Source: a bacterium (lineage in GTDB: Bacteria; Zhuqueibacterota; QNDG01; DSAB01). Taken from it: DNA of 64,000 bases. The position numbers and the translations under genes were made by a program. This document shows positions 28,260 through 37,461 of this stretch, one piece after another. The stretch covers positions 62,001 to 126,000 of the forward strand of contig JAFGDT010000115.1 in the NCBI GenBank assembly GCA_016931965.1, written 5' to 3'. Under the pieces are notes generated by a model. That model did not search any database. It was not told the origin of the DNA and saw only the letters and a list, made by a program, of their open reading frames with translations. Positions within the stretch are counted from its first letter, which is position 1; every line of letters starts with the position of its first letter.

Positions 28260-28484
28260 TTAATTGACAGACTCCACGGATTTGATTTCAGGGATTTCCT
28301 CTTTCAGAATTTTCTCTATCCCTATTTTTAGCGTCATCTGGGACATGGGACATCCCCTGCATGCTCCCTGGAGTCGTACCTTAACCACACCATCTTCAAC
28401 ATCAATTAGCTCAACATCACCCCCGTCTGCCTGAAGTGAAGGTCTAATTTTTTCAAGTATTTTATCAACCTGTTCTTTTATCAT
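28260..28484 (-). CDS. NFU-domain (NifU C-terminal-like) iron-sulfur scaffold
   Basis: The 74-residue protein is one NFU domain with 'IRPSLQADGGDVELIDVEDG' and the paired cysteines CRGCPMSQ that bind a shared 4Fe-4S cluster. It delivers clusters to apo-proteins in the cytoplasm. The gap to the upstream alanine racemase gene is 52 nt, so the two may be co-transcribed. The ribosome site AGGAGAAAT is good. Confidence 0.92.
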   Translation of the reverse strand: MIKEQVDKILEKIRPSLQADGGDVELIDVEDGVVKVRLQGACRGCPMSQMTLKIGIEKILKEEIPEIKSVESVN

Positions 28485-28536
28485 TTTATTTCTCCTATGT
28501 TATGAAAATGATACAATTGTTCACTGATACCTATAC

Positions 28537-29676
28537 CTACTGAACCACAACACGGGGAATACGATCATTGATACGTGTGGTCACTTCATAATTGATTGTA
28601 CCTGCCCATTGTGCAAATACCTCTGCAGATATCGTTTCGTTCCCACTTTGGCCGATTAAAATCACTTCATCTTCGATGCTGACATTGGGAATATCTGTCA
28701 CTTCAACCATGATCATATTCATACAGATTCTTCCCCGAATGGGTGCTCTCTTCCCACGAATCAGGACATAACCTGTAGAGATTCCTCTGTCATATCCATC
28801 ATAGTAGCCAACAGGGAGAATAGCCAGTTTTGTCTTGTGGCTGGTTTGGTAAGTACATCCATAGCCGATGTATTCTCCAACCGGTACAGTTTTGACCTGA
28901 GCAATTTTTGTTTTCCAAGTTAATACAGGAACCAGTTTATATCCTTGATGACGTTCCTGTTGATACGAAACATATGTTTCGTTCGACGGCCACATACCGT
29001 AACTCGAGATACCGATCCGAACCATTTGAAAATAAATTTTTGGGAAAAGTAAAGTAGCAGCCGAATTGGCACAATGTTGAATGGGAATGTGAATGTTTGC
29101 GTTTGCCAGCTTGGATATCGATTTTTTAAAGCGCTGTATCTGTAGCATGGCATACGAATGATCTGTTGTATCTTCGATATTGGCAAAATGGGTGGACAAT
29201 CCTTCCATTTCAATGTACCGATATTTCTGAATGGCTTTCGCAAAATCGACCAGATCATTGAGCAATACACCCTGTCTGTTTGTACCTGTTTCGACCTTGA
29301 TGTGGACAGGTGTTTTCTTTTTCAAGCGTTCGGAGACCTTTCCAATTCGCTCAACCGTTTCATGATTGTAAACAACAATCCTGCAATTGAGTTTCAAAGC
29401 CTCTCTTATACCTTCAAGAGAGACATAACCGACAATCAGAATGGGCGACGGGATTCCGGACTGTCGAAGGGCTCTGGCTTCGTACAAACTGTTTACAGAC
29501 AGCCAATCCACACCTGCTTTTAACATCAATTGAGAACTTTCGATCATACCATGCCCATATGCATTGGCTTTCACACATGTGCAGAGTAACACATTCGGTC
29601 CGATCAGTCGCCGAAATTGTTGGATATTATGGTTCAGTGCTTTTTTGGATATCTCTACCCACGTCAGTTCACTCAT
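28537..29676 (-). CDS. alr: Alanine racemase
   Basis: This PLP enzyme makes D-alanine for peptidoglycan. The Schiff-base lysine lies in VKANAYGHG near residue 39, followed by the TIM-barrel strands with 'HIKVETGTNRQGV' and HFANIED. The C-terminal beta domain has 'GYGCTYQ', 'LPVGYYDGYDRG' and 'GRICMNMIMVEVTD'. The second catalytic tyrosine is in the YGCTYQ region. At 379 residues it is full length. Confidence 0.96.
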   Translation of the reverse strand: MSELTWVEISKKALNHNIQQFRRLIGPNVLLCTCVKANAYGHGMIESSQLMLKAGVDWLSVNSLYEARALRQSGIPSPILIVGYVSLEGIREALKLNCRIVVYNHETVERIGKVSERLKKKTPVHIKVETGTNRQGVLLNDLVDFAKAIQKYRYIEMEGLSTHFANIEDTTDHSYAMLQIQRFKKSISKLANANIHIPIQHCANSAATLLFPKIYFQMVRIGISSYGMWPSNETYVSYQQERHQGYKLVPVLTWKTKIAQVKTVPVGEYIGYGCTYQTSHKTKLAILPVGYYDGYDRGISTGYVLIRGKRAPIRGRICMNMIMVEVTDIPNVSIEDEVILIGQSGNETISAEVFAQWAGTINYEVTTRINDRIPRVVVQ

Positions 29677-29766
29677 CGAATTTCCATTTATATATTAAAA
29701 TGACTGTTCACCAGATCATCTTATTCGTACTCTCTTCTTCCATCCCAGTGCCGTTACAATGCCATT

Positions 29767-29795
29767 AAGATAATTTAAAAATATGGTTAATGCAA
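29767..29795 (-). promoter_or_regulatory. Putative alr promoter
   Basis: On the minus strand TTGCAT and TATCTT are 17 nt apart, about 90 bp upstream of alr. It lies after the terminator of the preceding OMP gene, as expected for a new transcription unit. Confidence 0.45.
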
Positions 29796-29900
29796 CAACT
29801 GTAGTGCTTTCTGTGCTTAGAAAAAAAATAACAGTGAGATCCTGCATGATAGATTGCTAGGCGGTTTAATCTTATTTTAAAAACTATTTTTCAATAAATG

Positions 29901-29934
29901 AAAAACAATCACAAGAAATAAAAAGCTGTGATTG
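29901..29934 (-). terminator. Terminator overlapping the end of the outer-membrane barrel gene
   Basis: Read on the minus strand, CAATCACA and TGTGATTG form a perfect 8-bp stem with a 13-nt loop, followed by TTTTTC. The gene's TGA stop is inside the second arm, so the last codons form part of the terminator. Confidence 0.65.
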
Positions 29935-30586
29935 TAATCTTAGGCCCGCTGAAATCTTCAACGCCTCCCAGAGCTTCTTTGAAGTGTACCAAATGGTACT
30001 GGAAAGACATACCTAATCCCAATTTCCCCGTAATGACCAGATCAAATCCTGCTCCGAGACTCGCACCCCAGCCAGCTCTTGCTTTTCGCAGTCTTGCTCC
30101 AAAGGGCGTGGTCTCATTTTCAATACCCCAATAAACACCCCCCCCGTACATCACATAGGCTGATAGCTTGTAATCCGGAACAAGCCAGTATTTCAGATCC
30201 ACACAGAGGGGATGAAGCGTTAAAGAATGGACGGTTTCTGTTTCTTCAAGATCACGCAATGACCAGTAACCCAGGGAAAACCGTACACCCAACTCCCCGG
30301 CGAGTGGCGTTGATAATGCAAAACCGTAAAAGGGTGTGGCACCAGCGGCTCCAAATGTATCGAAACGGGGTTCGTCATTTAAACTGTGTGGTTGCCAGTT
30401 TCCGATTTCAAAAGCAAGGGAGATTCGTTTATATCTGTCCGGGTCCTGTGAATAGACACGATGAGTAAAAATGAACAAAAACAGCATCAGTCCCCAAAAA
30501 GCCGGATGATGTTGAATAGGATATCTATATTTGTAAAACCGATTTGTTTGCATAGATTTGTTTTTTGAAAACAGTAAATCGATCAT
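29909..30586 (-). CDS. Predicted outer-membrane beta-barrel protein
   Basis: A basic N-terminus and a hydrophobic helix ending in VYSQD look like a signal peptide with cleavage near residue 47. The remainder alternates aromatic and polar residues with Gly-rich turns ('AYVMYGGGVYWGIENE', 'GWGASLGAGFDLVITGKLGL') and ends in a C-terminal aromatic residue pair (FYFL), as in small 8-stranded OmpA/OmpW-like barrels. Its ATG overlaps the stop of the DUF3467 gene by 4 nt. The function is unknown. Confidence 0.75.
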   Translation of the reverse strand: MIDLLFSKNKSMQTNRFYKYRYPIQHHPAFWGLMLFLFIFTHRVYSQDPDRYKRISLAFEIGNWQPHSLNDEPRFDTFGAAGATPFYGFALSTPLAGELGVRFSLGYWSLRDLEETETVHSLTLHPLCVDLKYWLVPDYKLSAYVMYGGGVYWGIENETTPFGARLRKARAGWGASLGAGFDLVITGKLGLGMSFQYHLVHFKEALGGVEDFSGPKITITAFYFL

Positions 30587-30906
30587 TTCTTTTTATCAAC
30601 TTCAATTGATGGTTTGAAACCAAATTGTTTTCCGTGTTCGCCGCCAATAATCTTGATCTCACCATATTCCTTTTCAAATTTTTCAATATTCTCATTAAGA
30701 GCCTTAGACAGCGACTTGGCATGTTGCGGTGTCATGATGACACGGGCATACACTTTGGTTTTGGGTACTCCTGGAAGCATCCGTGTAAAATCCAGTACAA
30801 ACTCCGCGGGCGAGTGACTGATCAATACCAGGTTGGAATAAATCCCTTCTGCTTCCTTTTCTCCCAGTTCCACATTGATCTGATGGGTTCCCGTTGGCTG
30901 ATTCAT
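30583..30906 (-). CDS. DUF3467-family protein
   Basis: The 107-residue protein matches the DUF3467 pattern: 'YSNLVLISHSPAEFVLDF' followed by 'VYARVIMTPQHAKSLSKAL' and a charged helix 'NENIEKFEKEYGEI'. The family is small, cytoplasmic and of unknown function. Translational coupling to an outer-membrane barrel (ATGA overlap) is seen here. It has a strong promoter upstream and heads this two-gene unit. Confidence 0.85.
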   Translation of the reverse strand: MNQPTGTHQINVELGEKEAEGIYSNLVLISHSPAEFVLDFTRMLPGVPKTKVYARVIMTPQHAKSLSKALNENIEKFEKEYGEIKIIGGEHGKQFGFKPSIEVDKKK

Positions 30907-30957
30907 CTCTATACCTCTTATTGTTCATATCCATTAAACGTTGTTTTTATTTGGTAT

Positions 30958-30986
30958 AGTATAATCATTCAAATCCACATTGTCAA
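30958..30986 (-). promoter_or_regulatory. Strong promoter of the DUF3467-barrel operon
   Basis: On the minus strand TTGACA and TATACT are exactly 17 nt apart, about 50 bp upstream of the DUF3467 start. The divergent rlmD-like gene begins about 80 bp away on the other strand. Confidence 0.7.
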
Positions 30987-31062
30987 GCCACAAAATTTAT
31001 CCTTGCTTTTATTTCTCTCTGTAGTTAGATTGCACAATCTTCCCTCTAAGCAAGAAAGAAAC

Positions 31063-32511
31063 ATGAATACAGAGCTCAAAAAGGGCGCGTTAATCGAAAT
31101 TGACATTGAGGACTTGGCTTTTGGAGGCCGTGGTGTCGCACGGTTGGATAATTTTGTCTGGTTTGTTGAGCGCGGCATACCCGGTCAGAGAGTCGCAGCA
31201 CGGATCAGACGATTGAGGAAAAATTATGGCGAGGGTGTTGTTGAACAGATTATCAAACCGTCTCCCCACCAGATTAAACCACCCTGCCCCTATTTCGGAA
31301 CCTGCGGAGGTTGTCAACTCCAACATTTACAATACGAAATTCAGGTTGAATTCAAAACAAAACAGATTCATGATATCCTTTCTCGAATCGGCGGATTTCA
31401 ACAGACAGTGATTCATCCCACGCTTCCTGCTGATGAAATATATGGTTATCGGAATAAAATGGAATTTACGTTTTCAGAACGGCGATGGAAAACACAGGCC
31501 GATCCTCCAGAAAAATTAAAAGATTTTGCACTGGGTCTTCACATGCCGGGACGTTTCGACAAAGTACTGGACATTGACGGTTGCCTGCTCCAGTCGGAAA
31601 GATGCAACACCATTTTCCTCACAACAAAAAAAATGGTTCTGGAAACAAGTCTAAAACCTTATAATGAAAAAACACACGAAGGATTCTGGCGGTTTCTCGT
31701 GATAAGAGAGGGAAAACAGACAAAAGATCTTATGATCAATTTCTTTACGACAAACCAGGACGCGACAAAAGGAGAAAAGGCTCTCGATCAGATTGTCCAT
31801 CAACTGCTTGACAATGATCTTGAACCGATGACCATCCTCCACAGTAAAACGGATCGCCGCGGACAGGCGGCCGTATGTGAATCGGAACGGCTGCTTCTCG
31901 GCACAGGAAAAATCAAAGAGCGCATCCATGATAAAGTCTTTGAAATTTCACCCAGCGCCTTTTTCCAGACAAATACAATGCAGGCGCAAAAACTCTTTGA
32001 CGCGATTGCCGATCTGGCCGACTGCAGGAGATCAGACATAGTATACGATCTCTACTCGGGTACCGGTGCAATCGGAATCAGCATCGCCGACAAAGTGGAA
32101 CAGGTTCTTGGAATCGAAGTGATCGAATCGGCTGTCGTGGATGCAAAGCACAATGCGGAGCTGAACAACCTGGACAATGTACAGTTTGTTCTGGCTGATA
32201 TGAAAAATGCACTAAAAAAGGCGGGTGATTTGATCAAAGCATATGGTGCACCTGACACGGTTATTCTTGATCCTCCACGCGGGGGCACACATCCGAGGAC
32301 AATTCAGGGACTGCTTCGTCTTTCACCGCCCAAAATTGTCTACGTCTCTTGCAATCCAACAATTTTGGCCCGTGATCTGAAGATCCTCTGTGAGCATCTC
32401 TACACACTGAAAGCTGTTCAGCCGATCGATATGTTTCCCCACACAGGTCATATTGAAGTAGTGGCCCTTTTGATCCGCAATCATGAATCGGTTTTTGTAA
32501 GGAGCTTTTGA
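31063..32511 (+). CDS. rlmD: RlmD/RumA-type 23S rRNA (uracil-5)-methyltransferase
   Basis: A TRAM-like RNA-binding domain covers residues about 1-65 ('EDLAFGGRGVARLDNFVWF'). The iron-sulfur cysteines are in CPYFGTCGGC near residue 78. The SAM domain has 'YDLYSGTGAIGISIA', ILDPPRGG and the catalytic 'YVSCNP'. The ORF-track start at 30625 is an upstream extension across the promoter region; the ATG at 31063 begins the real protein. Members of this family methylate U1939 or U747 of 23S rRNA or tRNA U54; the exact site is not certain. The ogt ATG shares one base with its TGA stop. Confidence 0.92.
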   Translation: MNTELKKGALIEIDIEDLAFGGRGVARLDNFVWFVERGIPGQRVAARIRRLRKNYGEGVVEQIIKPSPHQIKPPCPYFGTCGGCQLQHLQYEIQVEFKTKQIHDILSRIGGFQQTVIHPTLPADEIYGYRNKMEFTFSERRWKTQADPPEKLKDFALGLHMPGRFDKVLDIDGCLLQSERCNTIFLTTKKMVLETSLKPYNEKTHEGFWRFLVIREGKQTKDLMINFFTTNQDATKGEKALDQIVHQLLDNDLEPMTILHSKTDRRGQAAVCESERLLLGTGKIKERIHDKVFEISPSAFFQTNTMQAQKLFDAIADLADCRRSDIVYDLYSGTGAIGISIADKVEQVLGIEVIESAVVDAKHNAELNNLDNVQFVLADMKNALKKAGDLIKAYGAPDTVILDPPRGGTHPRTIQGLLRLSPPKIVYVSCNPTILARDLKILCEHLYTLKAVQPIDMFPHTGHIEVVALLIRNHESVFVRSF

Positions 32512-33098
32512 TGAAGATCACACGATTAAAAAATTCGAATCCCGAATCTGCCGATTCGGTTTCTCAAAAAGACCATCCCATATTCTATGCTTATATGAAC
32601 TCCCCAATCGGCCGTATTCTGGTAGCATCTCAGGATGACCACCTTATCCGAATTCATTTTAACAGCGGAAGAAAATCGGATTTGCTCTCCCAGCTTAAAA
32701 AAGAGCAGCCTGAAACGGTTTTTGTAGAAAACAAAAATAAAAATCAACCGATTCTCAACCAGCTCTCCGAATACTTTTCAGGAACCCGGCACCGATTTTC
32801 TATCCCTTACCGTTTTCAGGGAACGGCTTTCCAAAAATCGGTTTGGGAAGCCATATCCAGGATTCCCTATGGGCATACATCCAGCTACGGCGAGATCGCC
32901 CGTCAGATCGGCAATCCTAAAGCTTCCCGTGCGGTTGGAGGCGCCAACAAATCGAATCACCTACCGATTGTCATTCCCTGTCACAGAATCATCGGTGCAG
33001 ACGGTTCCATGACCGGTTATGGAGGCAAAGAAGGTATTCCGCTGAAGATAAAACTTTTAGATCTTGAGAAGCAGAATCAAAACATGATGCGAATTTGA
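32511..33098 (+). CDS. ogt: Methylated-DNA--protein-cysteine methyltransferase
   Basis: This suicide enzyme removes alkyl groups from O6-alkylguanine. The active site IPCHRIIG is near residue 160, after the wing-helix 'FQKSVWEAISRIPYGHTSSY' and 'QIGNPKASRAVGGAN' motifs. The N-terminal RNase-H-like domain is present. The start is the ATG at 32511 because GGAG lies 7 nt before it; the ORF-track TTG at 32508 is one codon upstream. It overlaps the stop of the RNA methyltransferase by one base, showing coupling. Confidence 0.95.
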   Translation: MKITRLKNSNPESADSVSQKDHPIFYAYMNSPIGRILVASQDDHLIRIHFNSGRKSDLLSQLKKEQPETVFVENKNKNQPILNQLSEYFSGTRHRFSIPYRFQGTAFQKSVWEAISRIPYGHTSSYGEIARQIGNPKASRAVGGANKSNHLPIVIPCHRIIGADGSMTGYGGKEGIPLKIKLLDLEKQNQNMMRI

Positions 33099-33364
33099 CC
33101 GATAAACACAACTGACATTTTCAATATCGAGTTAAAAAAATAACTCATATCCTCTTATTCATTTTTTAATAGTATTGAAATCCTTAAACGGACAGCATCC
33201 CTTTCCCCTGTTCTTGCAAATCAAATAAACCGGATAATCCGTTCGAACAACATTATTTCACATCGGTTCAATCCAATAAACGGGAGGAGAATTTCCTAAA
33301 AATAAATGTAGTCCTTTCACAATTTTTTTAGATCATCGATCCTCGCACGGGAACAGGAATGCCT

Positions 33365-33384
33365 TGGTCTGTTTAAACAGACCA
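33365..33384. repeat. Perfect 20-bp palindrome in the ogt-sulfatase gap
   Basis: TGGTCTGTTTAAACAGACCA is a perfect palindrome located 31-50 bp beyond the stop of the first sulfatase gene and 267 bp after ogt. No U-tract follows on either strand. It could be an operator or a transcript-end hairpin. Otherwise the 33099-33414 gap shows nothing coding. Confidence 0.6.
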
Positions 33385-33414
33385 TTAACCATTCATACAT
33401 CGTCTGTATGTGAC

Positions 33415-34806
33415 TTATTGCCAGGGTATCTCATTATATTTTTTTATTTGATTTGTTAGCGCTTCAGATAAAACATGATAAATGTCTTTTTCACGATCTG
33501 CCAAGTTATCCCTTTCCATCGGATCCGTTTCCAGGTTGTACAGCTCCATCGGCCCGCCGGGATAAGGTTCCAGCAGTTTCCACTCCCCACGCCGGATCGC
33601 ATAAATGGTTCCCCCACCTTCGTATCGAATGCCGTGATAACTGCCTTCTTTTCTTCCGAAGAAAATGTCCCGCATAAGATGAGCCTGTCTTTTACCGAGC
33701 AGTGTATCTAAAAACCCAAGTCCATCGATCTCATGCGTGATCGGGATACCGGCGATTTCGGTGATTGTGGGGAATAGATCCATCGTCAATAAAACATGGT
33801 CACTGACCGATCCCGGCCTGATTTTGCCCGGCCATTTCACAGCCATCGGCACTCTGAGCCCTCCTTCATACAAAAGCTGTTTCCCGGACCGATAAGGTCC
33901 GTTGTGTGCACAATCGGCCAACAATCCGCCGTTATCACTTGTAAAAATAACAACTGTATTTCGATCCAGACCTGTCTCAGCCAGTTTCTTGAGAACAATA
34001 CCGATATGATAGTCAAGATGCTCGATAAACGCGCAAAGGTTTGCCCTCGTGTTATTGCTCAGCCATTCCCATTCTCTATATTGTTGAACCCATTCTTCGG
34101 GAGGTTGAACAGGAGCATGCGGGGCGTTGTAGGCTATATAGAGGAAAAAGGGATTTGCCATTTCCTGACGTCCTTCCAGATAATCGCATGCCCATTCCGT
34201 AAACAGTTCAGTAGCATGACCCATTGGATGGATCTCATCTATATTCTCTCTCATATAGTTGATGCCGTGTCGCATGTGTGTGTAATAATCGTCCATCATA
34301 TCACCGAGGAATCCCTTGAAAAAATGAAAACCTCTTTCATTGGGGAGATCGGGAGATTCCAATCCGAGATGCCACTTACCGATGAGGGCTGAATGATAAT
34401 CGGCCTGTTTCAATATTTCAGGCAACAGAAACGCATCATCGATAAGATTCCCCCATGAGTTGTTGGGATGGGTTCGAATCACACCGGGAACACCCACCAA
34501 TTCAGGATATCGTCCGGTCAGTATCGACGCCCGTGTCGGAGAACAGACGGGACAATTTGCATAAAAATTGATAAATTTCATTCCTTCATTAACCAGGCTG
34601 TCAATATGAGGCGTACGTAAATCTCCTCCCCCGAAACTGGAGAGGTCTCCGTATCCCAGATCATCAACCAATATGAGGAGGATATTGGGTGGTGGATGAT
34701 TTTCTGTTCCAGTACACCGGTACAACATCAGACCCAGTGTACTGGAAGCCATCATTTTTAAAAATGCTCTTCTGGATTCTCTTGAAGGATTTGTGGGTAC
34801 ATTCAT
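33415..34806 (-). CDS. Sulfatase (type I, Cys-type) with twin-arginine signal
   Basis: The alkaline-phosphatase-fold sulfatase has the formylglycine motif CSPTRASILTG near residue 85, metal residues in 'LVDDLGYGDLSSFG', GKWHLG and TSDNGG. The cysteine is the residue converted to formylglycine. The start is moved to 34806 (MNVPTNPSRESRRAFLK), which gives a Tat-like SRRAFLK signal; the ORF-track extension of 43 residues lacks this logic. It acts outside the cytoplasm on a sulfated sugar. It follows the second sulfatase by 16 nt. Confidence 0.92.
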   Translation of the reverse strand: MNVPTNPSRESRRAFLKMMASSTLGLMLYRCTGTENHPPPNILLILVDDLGYGDLSSFGGGDLRTPHIDSLVNEGMKFINFYANCPVCSPTRASILTGRYPELVGVPGVIRTHPNNSWGNLIDDAFLLPEILKQADYHSALIGKWHLGLESPDLPNERGFHFFKGFLGDMMDDYYTHMRHGINYMRENIDEIHPMGHATELFTEWACDYLEGRQEMANPFFLYIAYNAPHAPVQPPEEWVQQYREWEWLSNNTRANLCAFIEHLDYHIGIVLKKLAETGLDRNTVVIFTSDNGGLLADCAHNGPYRSGKQLLYEGGLRVPMAVKWPGKIRPGSVSDHVLLTMDLFPTITEIAGIPITHEIDGLGFLDTLLGKRQAHLMRDIFFGRKEGSYHGIRYEGGGTIYAIRRGEWKLLEPYPGGPMELYNLETDPMERDNLADREKDIYHVLSEALTNQIKKYNEIPWQ

Positions 34807-34822
34807 AATCGTATTACCTTTT

Positions 34823-36313
34823 TTACGATGATTCAAATGAAGGATGCTTCGGTGCTCCTCCATAATAGGGATATTGGTCGAACCGGTCGCCTTCGCCCAA
34901 AACACGCGGATCTCGGCTCTCCGTAAGAAGATCAATCAAATGCTCAGCAAGCTGATTCTTGATTTCTGCAAAAGCCGGATCATCAGCGATGTTATTTAAC
35001 TGATCAGGATCTTTCCGGCAATCATAGAGCTCTTCTGCCGGTCTCATGCCGAAAGCCAACTCCCAGAGATGGCTGTGATATGCATCCCGATTCCTATTTT
35101 CGGTTATATATGTCTTGGTCGGGCTGTTATCGCAATCGGCCAGCCAGGCTCCCGGAATGGCAGCCTTCTGATAGTTGGGCGTTCCGGACGGCCATCGCTC
35201 CGGTTTGAAATTTCGGATGTAGAGAAAATCGTGCGTACGGATCGACCGGCAAGGATAACCGCCCATATGGCCTTCCTGAGCTGGCACATGCCGTTCTTTT
35301 CCGCAGAGAACAAATCCCCGTTTATCTGATGTGACGAAGCCTTCCTCATCACTGATGAGTAAATCAAAGAGACTTTGCCCCGTCATCACCGACGGGATGT
35401 TTACACCGGCTATCTGAAGAAAGGTTGGTGCCAGATCGGAGAGGCTCACAAAATCCTCGATAACCCTGCCTCTCTTTTTTATTCTCGATCCCCAGCGGAT
35501 GGCCAGGGGAGCACGCACACCTGAATCGTAGAGATTGCTCTTGCACCTGGGAAAAGGCATTCCGTTATCACCGGTCACCACAATAATCGTATTTTCGAGT
35601 TCACCGATCTCTTCCAGTTTTTCAATAGCATTACCCAGATCATGATCAAAGCCCTGTACCTCAAAATAATAATCTGCCACATCTCTTCGGACAATCCCGT
35701 TATCAGGAAAGTACCCAGAGAGTCTGATCTGATCAAGATCTATACCACTATCAGCACCTGAATTGAGGACATAAGGACGATGAGGATCGCTGGATCCGAG
35801 CCAGAAGCAAAAAGGTGCATCTTTCGGTCTTGCAGAAAGGAACTCTGAGAAGCCTTCTGAATAGGGTTTGCCTGCCGGATAATCTTCCCATCCCGTTAAC
35901 TCGCCTCCCGGCCCCCAGCTCTTCCGCCAGGATCCCACATGATAACCTGCTTGTTGCAACAGCAGTGGATAGACAGGCATCGTCGGATCAAGCGTGCTCC
36001 AGAGACTGGCACCGGGTCCCAGCCGCCAATGGTACTGGCCTGTTAAGATTGAATTTCGCGAAGGTGTGCAGGAAGGAGCCGTAACGTATGCATGGTTGAA
36101 TAACACACCTTCATTGGCTACCCGATCAAAATGGGGGGTTTTAACCACAGGATCACCATAGACGCCTGCATGGGGCCATCCCCAGTCGTCGGCTATGGCA
36201 AAGAGGATATTGGGCCGTTTCGAAAGAGATTGGCACCCGTTGAGTGAAAGCGCACCCGTATACAATCCTGCCGGAATGACCAGACCCTGTTTAAGGAATT
36301 CGCGCCTTTTCAT
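34823..36313 (-). CDS. Second sulfatase (type I, Cys-type) with twin-arginine signal
   Basis: The formylglycine motif is CTPSRNSILTGQYH (near residue 80), preceded by 'ILFAIADDWGWPHAG' with its metal aspartates and followed by VTGDNGMPFPR. The N-terminus KRREFLKQG is Tat-like. The start at MKRREFLK (36313) is preferred because GGAG lies 9 nt upstream; the ORF-track ATG is five residues earlier. It resembles heparan-N-sulfatase/sulfamidase-like proteins in overall layout ('WRKSWGPGGE' and a C-terminal 'ELYDCRKDPDQLNN'), but the substrate is not certain. It lies 20 nt after the isomerase-like gene, in one operon. Confidence 0.92.
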   Translation of the reverse strand: MKRREFLKQGLVIPAGLYTGALSLNGCQSLSKRPNILFAIADDWGWPHAGVYGDPVVKTPHFDRVANEGVLFNHAYVTAPSCTPSRNSILTGQYHWRLGPGASLWSTLDPTMPVYPLLLQQAGYHVGSWRKSWGPGGELTGWEDYPAGKPYSEGFSEFLSARPKDAPFCFWLGSSDPHRPYVLNSGADSGIDLDQIRLSGYFPDNGIVRRDVADYYFEVQGFDHDLGNAIEKLEEIGELENTIIVVTGDNGMPFPRCKSNLYDSGVRAPLAIRWGSRIKKRGRVIEDFVSLSDLAPTFLQIAGVNIPSVMTGQSLFDLLISDEEGFVTSDKRGFVLCGKERHVPAQEGHMGGYPCRSIRTHDFLYIRNFKPERWPSGTPNYQKAAIPGAWLADCDNSPTKTYITENRNRDAYHSHLWELAFGMRPAEELYDCRKDPDQLNNIADDPAFAEIKNQLAEHLIDLLTESRDPRVLGEGDRFDQYPYYGGAPKHPSFESS

Positions 36314-36333
36314 TTTAAAGCTCTCCATTATAA

Positions 36334-37260
36334 TTATACTTCAAAATCATCACATGCAACATAGGCATCGATCACGGCTTTTTCTCCCTCTAGTCCTCTT
36401 TTGCTTTTGCCATGCTCCATGCACAACACGCCATCATACCCTTTGTCATAGATATGCTTGAAAATGTTCTTGTAATTGATCTCACCCGTTGTCGGTTCAT
36501 TCCGTCCCGGATTATCCCCTAAATGAAAGGCTGCGATTTCTTCATACGCCATGTCGATATTGGGAATCAGATTGCCTTCCTGAATCTGCTGATGGTAAAG
36601 ATCATCCACGATCTTGCAGCTCGGGCTGTTTACCGCCTTACAGATCATATAAGCCTGTGGAATTTTGGTGAGAAAGAGACCGGGATGGTTCGTCCAGGCA
36701 TTCAAAGATTCAAGAACCATCACCAGACCGGCTGGTTCCAGAATCTCACAGCAGTGCTTCAGGTTGTCGATGACATTGGCTGTCTGATAATCCCACTCCA
36801 GCCCCTCATCAAATCGGCCGGGGACAACGAGGGCCCATTTGGCATTGAGGCGCTTCGCAGTCTCCACGCCCTGTTTCATCAGGTCGGTTAGCATTTGCCT
36901 TATTTCGGGATCACGAGTAACAAAGGATTTCGCATTAAAATCCGCATACAACACAAACGGTCCCAGATCCATGTTGAAATTGGCCAGTGCGCTGGCGATT
37001 TTTTCCTGAAGATCCACCGACTTGCTCATGATATTGTTATCAAAAATAGCCCGAAAACCGACATCATGGATAAACTTGATTTGATCAATGAGATCTTCCC
37101 CTGCGTGTTCCCGGAACATCCCGAAATTGGGAGCATATTTCAGTTTAAACCGGTGTTGTTCCTGACCCGCCAGGCTGGTTATTCCCATGGAAAGTGCGGC
37201 GGTCGCCGCCATACCACCGGTGATAAATTCCCGGCGCGAAAGAGTGTTTTTGTTTTTCAT
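36334..37260 (-). CDS. Hydroxypyruvate-isomerase-like TIM-barrel sugar isomerase/epimerase, Tat-exported
   Basis: This AP-endonuclease-2-type TIM barrel shows the Hyi family residues: MVLESLN, 'CKIVDDLYHQQIQEGNLI', FHLGDNPGRNEP and LCMEHG, which include the metal-binding Glu, Asp, His and Glu. The N-terminus SRREFITGG followed by an Ala-rich helix is a twin-arginine signal, so the enzyme is predicted to be periplasmic, unlike cytoplasmic Hyi. The start at 37260 has AAGGGGA 5 nt upstream. It heads the operon with two sulfatases, suggesting it acts on a released sugar. Confidence 0.88.
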   Translation of the reverse strand: MKNKNTLSRREFITGGMAATAALSMGITSLAGQEQHRFKLKYAPNFGMFREHAGEDLIDQIKFIHDVGFRAIFDNNIMSKSVDLQEKIASALANFNMDLGPFVLYADFNAKSFVTRDPEIRQMLTDLMKQGVETAKRLNAKWALVVPGRFDEGLEWDYQTANVIDNLKHCCEILEPAGLVMVLESLNAWTNHPGLFLTKIPQAYMICKAVNSPSCKIVDDLYHQQIQEGNLIPNIDMAYEEIAAFHLGDNPGRNEPTTGEINYKNIFKHIYDKGYDGVLCMEHGKSKRGLEGEKAVIDAYVACDDFEV

Positions 37261-37407
37261 ATTGTCCCCTTTTTTATTTGCAAAATGATTATGAAGGAAT
37301 CTTATAAACAATGCATAATCAATTGGTCACTTCCGAAAAATTTAATTGCATATGAAAATTGATCTTGTGCTCCATTTTGTACCGGATCTTGCAGTGAACT
37401 TGTTTCT

Positions 37408-37461
37408 GGATTGTCTCATCATCATCTCAACGTGACTTCGGCCCTTATTGAGACGAGATCC
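37408..37461. repeat. Imperfect 54-bp inverted repeat in intergenic region
   Basis: GGATTGTCTCA and TGAGACGAGATCC form imperfect outer arms around an inner CTCAA/TTGAG pair. The following bases ('GGATTCGGGATGACAGA') resemble the ends of dispersed intergenic repeats known in other genomes. Copy number cannot be judged from one window. The 37261-37599 gap holds no gene. Confidence 0.4.

Noticed and set aside
30625-31062. The 146-codon N-terminal extension of the RlmD frame in the ORF track
   Set aside because: It overlaps the DUF3467 gene and its promoter. The ATG at 31063 begins the TRAM domain, which matches the normal start of the family.
33796-34392. 198-codon plus-strand frame inside the first sulfatase
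   Set aside because: Antisense shadow of a gene with intact sulfatase motifs; no start signal or family resemblance.
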